From NCBI GenBank assembly GCA_905235575.1, contig CAJOLZ010000016.1:1-64000 (forward strand): a stretch of 64,000 bases of DNA, written 5' to 3'. The notes under the pieces were generated by a model that made no database searches, was not told the DNA's origin, and saw only the letters and a list, made by a program, of their open reading frames with translations. This DNA is from an uncultured Bacteroidaceae bacterium. GTDB taxonomy: Bacteria > Bacteroidota > Bacteroidia > Bacteroidales > Bacteroidaceae. A program made the position numbers and the translations under genes. Below are positions 53,237 through 62,572 of the stretch, piece after piece; position 1 is the stretch's first letter, and each line of letters opens with the position of its first letter.

Positions 53237-55246
53237 ATGCTGCAAGAAGTTAAAGATCTTCAGAACAACGCGGTCAGCAGGCTCGTAGAATATATAAGCA
53301 GGAAAAGCGAAACCACCTTCCGCGCACCCACAGGAAGCGGCAAGACCTATATGATGGGCGACCTGATGAACCGCATTATCGGCAGAAATGATAAGGTCGT
53401 GTTTCTGGTTTCCTCTCTTTCAAAAGGAGATTTGGCCAGGCAGAACTACGAATCGTTCAAAGATAATGCCGATGCAGGTGTGTTTCCAAACCTCAAACCT
53501 TACCTTATATCTACTGAGGTTTCGGGCGAAGAGGGACTGCAGATTCCGCTGGACTACAACGTATATGTGCTTCCACGCGACCTGTTCAAGCAAGACAGCC
53601 TGCTGATGCGCGGCCCGATGATAAATTTCCTGCGCACTATGACTGGAGACCTGTTTGGCGAGGGACTAAACAATATCTTATACCTGATAAAGGACGAATG
53701 CCACCAGGCGACATCCAATCTTGATGAAATCTCGGGAGACTTTTTCCGCAAAGTCATCAACTTTTCCGCCACACCAAACAGAAGCCGAGGGCAGATTCCA
53801 GACGTTCAGATATCAGATAAGGAGGCCGAGGATGTCGGTCTGATAAAGAAGGTGGAGTTTGGCAATCTGAATGATACGGTGGAAGATGCCATCAACAAGT
53901 TCAAGGAAGTCAAACAAGATTACATTTCGCTCGATGTGGAACCGTGCCTCATCATCCAGATTTCCAACGCGGCGAAAGCTGAGCAGGAACTGAACGACAA
54001 CATCATGCCCGTGCTCAACAAGGTTGAAAATCAGGGCTTGAAGTGGATGGTGATGGTGGATCTGAAAGGGAAGAAGAGCGAAAGCACCCTATGCGACACC
54101 AACGACATCATAAAGGGGAAACTACCGGTAAGCCAGTGGAAGGACTATGCCAAGCATCGAGGCATCGACATAATAATCTTCAAGATGGTTATTTCGGAGG
54201 GCTGGGATATACCACGCGCCTGCATGCTCTATCAGGTTCGCGACAGCAAGAGCAAACAACTTGACGAGCAGGTATTGGGAAGAGTGAGGAGGAATCCGCG
54301 TCTGCTGGATTTCGAGAAGTTGAACGAGCGTCAGAAAGAACTGGCCACCACCGCCTGGGTATGGGGAATCATGCCCGACAACATGGCCGCCCGATATACG
54401 GTGTCGCTCTTCGACGGAGGGAAAGAGATACAGGAAAATTTCAAAGTGAAATCGACAAAACTTGTGAACCTGACGATGGAAAGAAATTTCAACATCGACG
54501 AACTCATGGACCGTCAGGAGTACAAGCTGGAATCGACAGACATATTCAAGCTGTACCGAGACATGGAGAAAGTGCCGAACGAGGTGCAGGACCTGTGCTA
54601 TAAGTATGCCAATGGCAACGTGTTGCGCTGGTACAAGTTTGCGGAGCATATCGGTCTGGCAAAAGAGAAATACAACACATTCATCTGCGACTATGCGCAG
54701 AGTCTGGTGGTGGACAAGGAGACAACATTCCCCGTGACCTCGTCCTTCAACGACAGTCAGCACAAGGAGGGCGACATGAACTGGATTTGGCGGAGGAAAG
54801 ACGGGAGGGACAGATTTGCCTTCGACAGCTATGCCGAAAGAGAATGGGCTGCCATTCTGCGCAAGCTGGCACGAAGAGGATATGTCATGGAATTGGAAGT
54901 GCCACAGATGGACGCAGACGATGAGTTGTTTCTCTGGGGGAAGAACTATCCGCAGAACTCCGAGATAAGATACGAATACTATGCCGACGGCGTACATGCA
55001 TCTTATCCCGACTTCATTTTGAAGGACATGCACGGGCGAATTCATTTATTTGAAGTGAAGAGCGTAAATGTCGCAACAAATTCGAACATCGAAAGAGAGG
55101 AGTATGAAAAGAAAAAACCTGCACAGTCTCTATCTCGAATGTTCAAGAAAATTGCCAGAATATCGCTTCTATCTGCCTATCATGAAAGAGGAGGAATGGC
55201 GGATAAGAAGATACCTGAACGGCAGTTTTTCGGAGATGGGATTTGA
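53237..55246 (+). CDS. Type III restriction endonuclease/helicase (Res), C-terminus frameshifted
   Basis: ATP-dependent translocase and nuclease partner of Mod. The 669-residue frame has APTGSGKT (Walker A), IKDECHQ (DExH box), NFSATP (motif III), QVLGRVRRNP (motif VI) and the PD-(D/E)xK nuclease PDFILK ... LFEVKS. After EREEYEKK the frame becomes unlike the family, while the next frame (ending at 55277) reads LYLECSRKLPEYRFYLPIMK and EEEWRIRRYLNG, a typical Res ending. One extra A in the A6 run at 55112-55117 explains this. The catalytic parts precede the shift, so activity may remain. Res is shorter than many (about 900 residues). Confidence 0.88.
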   Translation: MLQEVKDLQNNAVSRLVEYISRKSETTFRAPTGSGKTYMMGDLMNRIIGRNDKVVFLVSSLSKGDLARQNYESFKDNADAGVFPNLKPYLISTEVSGEEGLQIPLDYNVYVLPRDLFKQDSLLMRGPMINFLRTMTGDLFGEGLNNILYLIKDECHQATSNLDEISGDFFRKVINFSATPNRSRGQIPDVQISDKEAEDVGLIKKVEFGNLNDTVEDAINKFKEVKQDYISLDVEPCLIIQISNAAKAEQELNDNIMPVLNKVENQGLKWMVMVDLKGKKSESTLCDTNDIIKGKLPVSQWKDYAKHRGIDIIIFKMVISEGWDIPRACMLYQVRDSKSKQLDEQVLGRVRRNPRLLDFEKLNERQKELATTAWVWGIMPDNMAARYTVSLFDGGKEIQENFKVKSTKLVNLTMERNFNIDELMDRQEYKLESTDIFKLYRDMEKVPNEVQDLCYKYANGNVLRWYKFAEHIGLAKEKYNTFICDYAQSLVVDKETTFPVTSSFNDSQHKEGDMNWIWRRKDGRDRFAFDSYAEREWAAILRKLARRGYVMELEVPQMDADDELFLWGKNYPQNSEIRYEYYADGVHASYPDFILKDMHGRIHLFEVKSVNVATNSNIEREEYEKKKPAQSLSRMFKKIARISLLSAYHERGGMADKKIPERQFFGDGI

Positions 55247-55280
55247 CGAGTTCAGACGATCCCTGAAAGAGCCTTAGGAA

Positions 55281-55366
55281 ACGCACCGCGGTTTTCGGCT
55301 TGACGCAGCGTGGTGCGACGCCCGTCGCACCGTGCTGCGATGCCTGTCGCACCACGGTGCGTTTTT
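55281..55366. repeat. 22-bp-period palindrome array, copy 10
   Basis: Units at 55282 (variant CGCACCGCGGTTTT), 55304, 55326 and 55348, then TTTTTAACACTTCCACAC. The first-unit variant matches copies 7 and 8 and the right flank matches copy 11. It follows the intended res stop (55277) directly. Confidence 0.9.
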
Positions 55367-55414
55367 AACACTTCCACACGACGATGGGAGTCGGATAAAA
55401 AAAGCACGACGAGT

Positions 55415-55446
55415 TTTGTTTTTCTCGTCGCTTCTTTGTACCTTTG
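55415..55446 (+). promoter_or_regulatory. Promoter of the NfnB-NfnA fusion gene
   Basis: TTTG at 55415-55418 and TACCTTTG at 55439-55446 with a 20-nt gap, about 32 nt before the start. Confidence 0.7.
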
Positions 55447-55477
55447 CAGCGCTATATAAACATAGTAATTATTAGGT

Positions 55478-57820
55478 ATGAACAAGATTGTCAAGAAAGA
55501 ACAGTTCTCAGAGAAAGTTTTCAAACTGGTTGTGGAGGCTCCGCTGATAGCAAAAGCTCGCAGGGCAGGGCACTTCGTGATAGTACGTGTGGGCGAAAAT
55601 GGCGAACGCATCCCGCTGACCATTGCGGCCAGCGATACGGAGCGCGGCACCATCACGCTGGTGATTCAGACGGTGGGCGCAAGTACCACCAAGCTGTGTG
55701 CGCTCAACGAGGGTGACTACATAACCGACGTGGTGGGTCCGCTGGGACGCGCTACGCACATCGAGAATTTCGGCACGGTGGTGTGCGCCGGCGGAGGCGT
55801 GGGCGTAGCTCCCATGCTGCCCATCATTCAGGCACTGAAGCAGGCCGGCAACCGCGTGGTGTCGGTGCTCGCCGGACGTTCCAAGGACCTCATCATCCTG
55901 GAGGACGAGGTGCGCAAGAGCTCGGACGAGGTGATTATCATGACCGACGACGGCTCGTATGGCCAGAAAGGCGTGGTCACCGTGGGAATCGAACAGGTGA
56001 TTCAGCGCGAAAAAGTGGACAGGGTGTTCGCTATCGGCCCTGCCATCATGATGAAATTCTGCTGTCTGCTGACAAAGAAATACGAGATACCTACCGACGT
56101 GAGCCTGAACACCATCATGGTGGACGGTACGGGTATGTGTGGCGCCTGCCGCATCAGCGTGGGCGGAAAGACGAAGTTTGTGTGTGTGGACGGTCCCGAG
56201 TTCGACGGCCATCAGGTGGACTTCGACGAGATGTTGCGCCGTGCCGGTGCGTTCAAGCCCGAGGAGGCTGAAGCATTTGCCAGCCTGACACCTGTAGTGA
56301 CCGAGAAGTCGAGCCAGGAGTTCGCCTCGAACGCACAGGGCGATAAGGCCGAAGAGACACCGCTGTCGGAACTCATCGACCGCAATGCGCCTTATCGCGA
56401 GGAACTGCGCAAGAGTCTGAAAGCCAAGGAGCGTACGGCCATCGCACGCTGTCAGATGCCCGAGCTCGACCCGGTATATCGCGCCACTACACGCACCGAG
56501 GAGGTTAACAAAGGTCTGACGACGGAGCAGGCGCTCACCGAGGCCAAGCGCTGTCTGGACTGCGCAAACCCCACATGTATGAAGGGATGCCCCGTGAACA
56601 TCGAGATACCTTCGTTCATCAAGAATATCGAACGCGGCGATTTCCTCTCGGCAGCCCGCATCCTGAAGAGCACCTCTGCCCTACCCGCTGTTTGCGGTCG
56701 TGTATGTCCGCAGGAGAAGCAGTGCGAGAGCCAGTGTATCCACCTGAAGATGGGTTCGCAGGCAGTGGCCATCGGCAATCTGGAACGCTTTGCCGCTGAC
56801 TACGAGCGCGAGAGCGGACAGATGTCGCTGCCCGAAGTGGCTGCTCCGAACGGCAAGAAGATTGCCGTTGTCGGCTCGGGTCCCAGCGGACTGAGCTTCG
56901 CAGGCGACATGGCCAAACTGGGATATGACGTGACGGTGTTCGAGGCACTGCACGAGATTGGCGGTGTGCTGAAGTACGGCATTCCCGAGTTCCGTCTGCC
57001 CAACAGAATTGTAGACGTTGAGATTAACTCGCTCGAGCGCATCGGCGTGAAATTCGTGAAGGACTGCATCATCGGCAAGACCATCAGCGTGAAACAACTC
57101 GAGGAGGAAGGTTTCGAGGGTATCTTTGTAGGCTCCGGTGCCGGACTTCCCAACTTCATGGGCATACCCGGCGAGAACTCGAACGGCATCATGTCGAGCA
57201 ACGAGTATCTGACCCGTGTAAACCTGATGGATGCTTCGAATCCTGCATACGACACCCCCGTGCGCAAAGCAAAGAGCGTGATGGTGGTGGGCGGTGGCAA
57301 CACGGCCATGGACAGCTGCCGCACGGCCAAGCGTCTGGGCGCAGAACGTGTCTTCATAGCCTATCGTCGTTCCGAAGCCGAAATGCCTGCGCGCCTGGAA
57401 GAAGTGAAGCACGCCAAGGAGGAAGGCATTGAATTCCTGACACTGCACAACCCCATCGAATATCATGCCGACGAGAAGGGTAACGTGACCGAAGTGGTGC
57501 TGCAGAAAATGGAACTGGGCGAGCCCGATGCCAGCGGCCGTCGCAGTCCGCAACCCATCCCTGGTGCAACTGAGACAATCGCCATTGACCAAGCCATCGT
57601 TGCCGTAGGTGTAAGTCCGAACCCCATCGTTCCGACAAGCATCGAAGGACTGGAACTGGGTCGCAAGAACACCATCGTGGTGAACGAAGGCATGCAGACA
57701 AACATCCCGACCATCTTTGCCGGAGGCGACATCGTTCGCGGCGGAGCTACCGTCATTCTGGCCATGGGCGACGGACGCAAGGCTGCTGCAGCCATGAACC
57801 AGTACCTGAGCAGCAAATAA
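55478..57820 (+). CDS. NfnB-NfnA fusion: electron-bifurcating-type ferredoxin-NADP oxidoreductase
   Basis: A 780-residue fusion. Residues 1-290 are a ferredoxin-NAD reductase-type subunit (PyrK/NfnA-like: GHFVIVRVGENGERIPLTIA, CAGGGVGVAPMLPI, MCGACRISVGGK with the [2Fe-2S] cysteines). From about 320 it is a GltD/NfnB-like NADPH domain with two [4Fe-4S] motifs (CANPTCMKGCPVNIEIP and CGRVCPQEKQCESQC), FAD site GSGPSGLSFAGDMAK and NADP site GGGNTAMDSCRTAKRLG. It is often annotated as dihydroorotate dehydrogenase B subunit/glutamate synthase, but no gltB-type partner adjoins it; transhydrogenation between NADH, NADPH and ferredoxin is the likelier role. Single-gene unit behind its own promoter, or leading to the following esterase. 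Confidence 0.88.
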   Translation: MNKIVKKEQFSEKVFKLVVEAPLIAKARRAGHFVIVRVGENGERIPLTIAASDTERGTITLVIQTVGASTTKLCALNEGDYITDVVGPLGRATHIENFGTVVCAGGGVGVAPMLPIIQALKQAGNRVVSVLAGRSKDLIILEDEVRKSSDEVIIMTDDGSYGQKGVVTVGIEQVIQREKVDRVFAIGPAIMMKFCCLLTKKYEIPTDVSLNTIMVDGTGMCGACRISVGGKTKFVCVDGPEFDGHQVDFDEMLRRAGAFKPEEAEAFASLTPVVTEKSSQEFASNAQGDKAEETPLSELIDRNAPYREELRKSLKAKERTAIARCQMPELDPVYRATTRTEEVNKGLTTEQALTEAKRCLDCANPTCMKGCPVNIEIPSFIKNIERGDFLSAARILKSTSALPAVCGRVCPQEKQCESQCIHLKMGSQAVAIGNLERFAADYERESGQMSLPEVAAPNGKKIAVVGSGPSGLSFAGDMAKLGYDVTVFEALHEIGGVLKYGIPEFRLPNRIVDVEINSLERIGVKFVKDCIIGKTISVKQLEEEGFEGIFVGSGAGLPNFMGIPGENSNGIMSSNEYLTRVNLMDASNPAYDTPVRKAKSVMVVGGGNTAMDSCRTAKRLGAERVFIAYRRSEAEMPARLEEVKHAKEEGIEFLTLHNPIEYHADEKGNVTEVVLQKMELGEPDASGRRSPQPIPGATETIAIDQAIVAVGVSPNPIVPTSIEGLELGRKNTIVVNEGMQTNIPTIFAGGDIVRGGATVILAMGDGRKAAAAMNQYLSSK

Positions 57821-57838
57821 AAACGCATAAGACTCAAA

Positions 57839-59584
57839 ATGAAAAACACTATGATGAGGCACCTGACCATCGTGCTGGGGATGTTCTTCGCACTGAACGC
57901 CAGTGCGTGGGAACGTGAGTTGATATGGCCGAAAGGCAAGATGCCCGACGCACAACCACACCAGATAGCAGCCATGACCGACGAGGCCGGCAGCGAGAAA
58001 TTCGAAGCCGACAAACATCGGGTGGCCTATCTGGAATGGTATGATGCACCGCAGAAAGAGACGAAGAACGGCGGTTGCATGATTCTCATCTCGGGCGGCG
58101 GATATAACTCTTGCTGCGACGTGGGCCTCATCAAACTGTGGCGAGAAACTTTCACGCAACTGGGTTTCCAGTGTGTGAACTTTGTCTATCGCACACCACG
58201 CCCGGAAGGACTGCCCGTCTATCAGACTGCCTGGGAAGATGCTCAACGGGCCGTACGCATGGTAAGGGACGAAGCGAAGAAGCGCGGATTTGACCCCGAG
58301 AAGATAGGCGCAATATCGATGTCGGCCGGTTCGCACCTCGCAACGCTGCTTGCCACCAGTTCGCAGACACCAGCTTATGCTCCCATCGACAAGCTGGACG
58401 AAGTGTCATGCCACATCAACTGGGCAATAATCAATGCACCGGCCTACGTCACAACCGACGGCGAAGAAGGCACACCTGCCACACGCCAAGGCTATGGCAA
58501 GGACGTACGTCTGTCTAGCATCTTCAAGTTCGATGAGAAGACTTGCCCCATCAGCCTGCATCACGGTGGAAACGATGAGTACACACCCAACGGCTCAACA
58601 CTCATCTACCGCGAACTGAGAAAGCACCACATACCGGCCGAACTGCATCTCTATCCCGCCAAAGGACACGGTGCTTACGGACTGGAACGCGGCATCGAAT
58701 TCATGCGACAGATGGGATTTATGGGACCGCTGGAGCCTGAGGTGGAAATCATGAAACGCTACGCCAGCGACGAAGCACGCCGCGAGATGGTAACCGAAGA
58801 CATCTGGCCCGAAGGAAAAATGCCAGATGCACAGGACCATCAGTGCAAGCCTTACCTCGAATGGCATTTCCCGAAGGAACTGAAGACGAAAGCCATACAG
58901 ATTATCTATTCGGGAGGCAGTTACGAAGGAAACGAAACCACGGGCTTCGAAGTTGCGCCGGCACGCCGATACCTCAATGAACAGGGCATGACGGTGGTAA
59001 CCATGAAATACCGCACTCCGCGTCCCAAGAACGGACTTGCCAAGCATACCACAGCATGGCAAGACTTGCAACGAGCCATACGAATCGTGCGTAGCAAAGC
59101 TGCAAGCCTGGGTCTCGACCCGAACCAGATAGGCATCATGGGAAGTTCGGCAGGCGGTCATCTGACACTCATGGGCGTGACATCGTCGATGCATCAGGCA
59201 TATCTGCCGATAGACAACATCGACCGACAACCCTGCAACGTGCAGTGGGGCATCGGCATCTATCCTGCCTACGTGCTGACCGACGGTGCCGAAGAGACCA
59301 ATTCGGGCGGCGGCAACGAGGACGATGCTGTGCTGGTGCCGGAATTCAGTTTCGACCTGAAGACATCACCCATGCTGTTCATTCACGGCGATGCCGACGG
59401 ATGGGCAGCGATGAACTCCGTGAAGACATGGGAAAAGATGCGCAGCATGGGCATACAGAGCGAACTGCACACACTGGCTACACGCAAACACTGCTTCCAA
59501 AACACGGCATCGCCCGGCACTGGCAGCTACACTTATCTGGACCGCATCGGCGAGTTCCTGCAATATGTCATCAAAAAACAATAG
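57839..59584 (+). CDS. Secreted tandem-domain alpha/beta hydrolase (BD-FAE-like esterase)
   Basis: A 581-residue exported protein (signal to about NASAWE). Two homologous hydrolase domains each open with a WPKGKMPDAQ or WPEGKMPDAQ segment (residues 30 and 323). Domain 1 has SGGGYN (oxyanion), nucleophile Ser162 in SMSAGS, Asp246 and His277; domain 2 has SGGSYEG, Ser437 in GSSAGG, HGDADGW and the His of TRKHC. The first elbow replaces the usual first Gly with Ser. These domains resemble acetyl/feruloyl-type carbohydrate esterases. It may debranch glycans. It starts 18 nt after the Nfn gene. Confidence 0.82.
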   Translation: MKNTMMRHLTIVLGMFFALNASAWERELIWPKGKMPDAQPHQIAAMTDEAGSEKFEADKHRVAYLEWYDAPQKETKNGGCMILISGGGYNSCCDVGLIKLWRETFTQLGFQCVNFVYRTPRPEGLPVYQTAWEDAQRAVRMVRDEAKKRGFDPEKIGAISMSAGSHLATLLATSSQTPAYAPIDKLDEVSCHINWAIINAPAYVTTDGEEGTPATRQGYGKDVRLSSIFKFDEKTCPISLHHGGNDEYTPNGSTLIYRELRKHHIPAELHLYPAKGHGAYGLERGIEFMRQMGFMGPLEPEVEIMKRYASDEARREMVTEDIWPEGKMPDAQDHQCKPYLEWHFPKELKTKAIQIIYSGGSYEGNETTGFEVAPARRYLNEQGMTVVTMKYRTPRPKNGLAKHTTAWQDLQRAIRIVRSKAASLGLDPNQIGIMGSSAGGHLTLMGVTSSMHQAYLPIDNIDRQPCNVQWGIGIYPAYVLTDGAEETNSGGGNEDDAVLVPEFSFDLKTSPMLFIHGDADGWAAMNSVKTWEKMRSMGIQSELHTLATRKHCFQNTASPGTGSYTYLDRIGEFLQYVIKKQ

Positions 59585-59590
59585 TTCTAC

Positions 59591-59956
59591 ATGAACGGAC
59601 TTTATACAATTTTACTTTTGTTGGTCAGCAACGTATTCATGACGCTGGCCTGGTATCTCCATCTGCGCCTGTCACAGACAGGTGTCTCGTCCAACTGGCC
59701 ACTCATTGGCGTAATCGTGTTCTCGTGGGCAATTGCCTTCGTGGAATATTGTCTGATGATACCAGCAAACCGCATCGGATACATTGGTAACGGCGGTCCT
59801 TTCTCGCTCATGCAGCTGAAGGTGATCCAGGAAGTCATTTCGCTCATCATCTTCTGCGTGATAGCCAACATTCTCTTCCAAGGGCAGCAGCTCCAATGGA
59901 ACCATATGGCTGCATTCATCTGTCTGGTGATGGCCGTCTATTTCGTATTCAGATAA
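59591..59956 (+). CDS. DMT-type membrane protein (DUF486)
   Basis: A 121-residue protein with four hydrophobic helices and the DUF486/DMT_6 features YLHLRLSQTG, AIAFVEYCLMIPANRIGY and FSLMQLKVIQEVISL. Members look like half-size drug/metabolite transporters that likely dimerise; the substrate is unknown. It begins 6 nt after the esterase stop and is followed after 12 nt by the next gene, so it is in an operon with both. Confidence 0.88.
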   Translation: MNGLYTILLLLVSNVFMTLAWYLHLRLSQTGVSSNWPLIGVIVFSWAIAFVEYCLMIPANRIGYIGNGGPFSLMQLKVIQEVISLIIFCVIANILFQGQQLQWNHMAAFICLVMAVYFVFR

Positions 59957-59968
59957 ATTCAGAGGAAA

Positions 59969-61219
59969 ATGATAAAGAAGTTTCTTGTCCTGATACTCAC
60001 ACTCGCCTCACTCACAGCTTCGGCTCAGCGCAAGCGAGTGAAAGAGCCGGTCTTCGACATCACACCCGAGCAGGCTATGGCCAGCTACGACTTTGAGAAA
60101 GCGGAAGAAATACTGGAGGCACAGATTGCCTATCTCGAAAGTACCAAGCAGGACACTGAGGAGAAAGAAGTTCTTTTGGAAACGGTGCGCAAAAACATGC
60201 TCAAGTTACGCTCCACCGCCAACATCACCTTCATTGACAGTCTGGTGATTCCGAAGGATAAACTCATTGCATCTCTCTCGCTCGGAAGCGAAAGCGGCGC
60301 GATTGAGACCTTTGCCAACCACTTCAACCAGCCGGACACTCTCTTCCGCACCGTCTTTGTGAATCAGCTGAAAAACCGACGCATCTATGCCATGCCCGAC
60401 CAGAACGGCGGTCTGTGCCTTTACGGACAGGAACTGATTGGCAACGAATGGACGAAGGAACAAGTCTTGGAGGGCCTTCAGACCGAGGAGGGTGAAGTGA
60501 TGAACTTCCCCTTTGTGCTGGACGACGGTGTGACCCTCTACTATGCGGCTCAGAGTGAGGACGGGCTGGGCGGATATGACATCTACATGTCGCGCTACGA
60601 CAGCGACGACCACACGTTCCTTTCGCCTGAGAACATAGGCATGCCTTTCAACTCGCCCGCCAACGACTATCTGTTCTGCATCGACGAATACAACAACCTG
60701 GGATGGTTTGTCACCGACCGCAACCAACCGGCCGACAGCGTATGCTTATACACATTCATTCCCAGCGGAACACGGCGTGTATACAGCGAAGAGGTCGTGG
60801 GGCAAGAGGCGCTACGGAGACTGGCAAGCATACAGAGCATAAAAGAAACGTGGGAGAACAAAGACGAGGTCACAAAGGCTCTGGCGAGACTGCAGGAGGT
60901 AAGAAGCGGCGAGAAGAAAGAAAACAAGGTGCACGAATTTGACTTCGTAATGAACGACAGCCGCATTTACACCGCAGCCAGCGACTTCAAGAACGCGCAG
61001 GCACGGCAACAGATTAGCTTCTGGCTCGAAACGAAGAAAGACCTAGGCAGCACGGAGAATCAGCTGACCGCACTTCGCAAACGATATGCCACCGCCGCCA
61101 ACGACCAGAAACAGCAGCTGGCACCGCAGATTCGCATCCTCGAGGCTAAGTACGAACAACTTACGCAGGAGTTGAACAAGCAGGCGAAGCAAATCAGGAG
61201 ACTGGAATCGACACCCTGA
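59969..61219 (+). CDS. Periplasmic PD40-like beta-propeller/coiled-coil protein
   Basis: A 416-residue exported protein (signal to TASAQ). The middle has WD40-like PD40 repeats typical of Bacteroidetes envelope proteins (DGLGGYDIYMSRYD, ENIGMPFNSPANDYLF, YNNLGWFVTDR), a style seen in T9SS- and OmpA-associated periplasmic proteins. The C-terminal ~100 residues are a long charged coiled coil (QLAPQIRILEAKYEQLTQEL). It is probably a scaffold or sensor at the inner face of the outer membrane; its function is unknown. Last gene of the unit starting at the Nfn or esterase gene. Confidence 0.65.
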   Translation: MIKKFLVLILTLASLTASAQRKRVKEPVFDITPEQAMASYDFEKAEEILEAQIAYLESTKQDTEEKEVLLETVRKNMLKLRSTANITFIDSLVIPKDKLIASLSLGSESGAIETFANHFNQPDTLFRTVFVNQLKNRRIYAMPDQNGGLCLYGQELIGNEWTKEQVLEGLQTEEGEVMNFPFVLDDGVTLYYAAQSEDGLGGYDIYMSRYDSDDHTFLSPENIGMPFNSPANDYLFCIDEYNNLGWFVTDRNQPADSVCLYTFIPSGTRRVYSEEVVGQEALRRLASIQSIKETWENKDEVTKALARLQEVRSGEKKENKVHEFDFVMNDSRIYTAASDFKNAQARQQISFWLETKKDLGSTENQLTALRKRYATAANDQKQQLAPQIRILEAKYEQLTQELNKQAKQIRRLESTP

Positions 61220-61417
61220 GGACATGACAGACGTTGAGCCGTCGCGAGTAAACAGAGACAAAGACGGCCGTGCATTACACCTGTCCCCAGAGCGGTTGAC
61301 CAACATAGACTAACGGACACGCCGAGCGAAACCCACACGCCGCACACCGACCATCGTGCGCATCGGCTTCAACGACCGACACAACGAAACACGAATCCTT
61401 AAAAAACACAGACAGAC

Positions 61418-62476
61418 ATGACATCCTTCGAAAGCGATTATAACAACGGGGCACATCCCGCGGTGCTGAAACACCTCATAGAGACGAACGACCAGCAGAG
61501 CCAGTCGTACGGATTCGACCAGTGGAGCGAGAGCGCACGCGAGAAAATACGCCAGGCATGCCAGTGTCCACAGGCCGACATCTTCTTCCTGGCCGGCGGC
61601 ACACAGACCAACGCCACCGTGATTGACGCCACCGTGGCCAACTACGAAGGCGTTCTGGCCACCACCACCGCACACATCAACGTGCACGAGTCGGGTGCCG
61701 TGGAGGCTTTCGGCCACAAGGTGATAACCCTGCCCAGCCACAACGGACGCATGTCGGCTATCGACCTCATATCCTTCCTGAGAGCCTTCTATGACGACCC
61801 CACATACGAGCACATGGTGCTCCCCGGCATGGTTTACATCACGTTCCCCACAGAACTGGGCACGCTGTACACAGCCGAAGAAATCGAACATATATATAAA
61901 ATATGTAAGGGATACAACCTACGGCTGTTCATCGACGGAGCACGTCTGGGCTACGGACTGGCATCGGACGAATGCGATTTCGACCTCGCCTGGCTGGCCG
62001 CCCACTGCGATGTGTTCTCCATCGGCGGCACCAAGATGGGTGCCCTCTGCGGCGAGGCAGTGGTATTCCCGCAGGGCAACGCACCGCGCCACTTCCTGAA
62101 CATCGTGAAACGACACGGTGCACTGCTGGCCAAGAGTCGCGTGGCAGGCGTCCAGTTCGACGCGCTCTTCACCGACGGGCTATACATGCAGATAGGTCGC
62201 CACGCCATCGAGATGGCCATGCGCATGCAGCGCATCTTCGCCAAGCACGGTATCAAGCTGAGCCAATCGTCTACCAACCAACAGTTTGCCGAGCTCACAC
62301 AGCGGCAGATGGACGAACTGAGCCAGTACGTCAGCTTCGAGACATGGGAGCCCATCGACAGCGAAATCACCCTCTGCCGATTCGTGACCAGCTGGGCCAC
62401 CACCGATGCCCATCTCGACACGCTCCGCAAAGCGCTGGAGAAGATGAGCCGAGAGACGGACCGCGGTGCGATGTAA
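61418..62476 (+). CDS. Low-specificity L-threonine aldolase family, PLP enzyme
   Basis: Cleaves L-threonine or allo-threonine to glycine and acetaldehyde. The 352-residue fold-type I PLP enzyme has FLAGGTQTNATVI, HINVHESGAVEAFGHK, LFIDGARLGYG (the Asp contacting the cofactor), and SIGGTKMGALCGEA with the Schiff-base Lys. The C-terminal residues DRGAM are encoded by a palindromic unit of a repeat array (62457-62470), so the end of the protein has been overwritten or extended by the repeat. The start is 41418-type: 198 nt after the previous stop, in a region with no visible element; the ATG chosen is 61418. Confidence 0.88.
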   Translation: MTSFESDYNNGAHPAVLKHLIETNDQQSQSYGFDQWSESAREKIRQACQCPQADIFFLAGGTQTNATVIDATVANYEGVLATTTAHINVHESGAVEAFGHKVITLPSHNGRMSAIDLISFLRAFYDDPTYEHMVLPGMVYITFPTELGTLYTAEEIEHIYKICKGYNLRLFIDGARLGYGLASDECDFDLAWLAAHCDVFSIGGTKMGALCGEAVVFPQGNAPRHFLNIVKRHGALLAKSRVAGVQFDALFTDGLYMQIGRHAIEMAMRMQRIFAKHGIKLSQSSTNQQFAELTQRQMDELSQYVSFETWEPIDSEITLCRFVTSWATTDAHLDTLRKALEKMSRETDRGAM

Positions 62477-62554
62477 AACGCACCACGCTGCGAAGCCCTG
62501 CGGACCACGGTGCGAAGGCCGACGCACCACGGTGCGATTTTAACATTTCCACAC
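62457..62554. repeat. 22-bp-period palindrome array, copy 11, entering a coding region
   Basis: Units at 62457 (CGGACCGCGGTGCG), 62479, 62501 and 62523 in strict 22-bp register. The first lies inside the last codons of the threonine aldolase gene and its spacer contains the TAA stop. The right flank ATTTTAACATTTCCACAC matches that of copy 10. Confidence 0.9.
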
Positions 62555-62572
62555 ACCCACCAAGACACAGCT

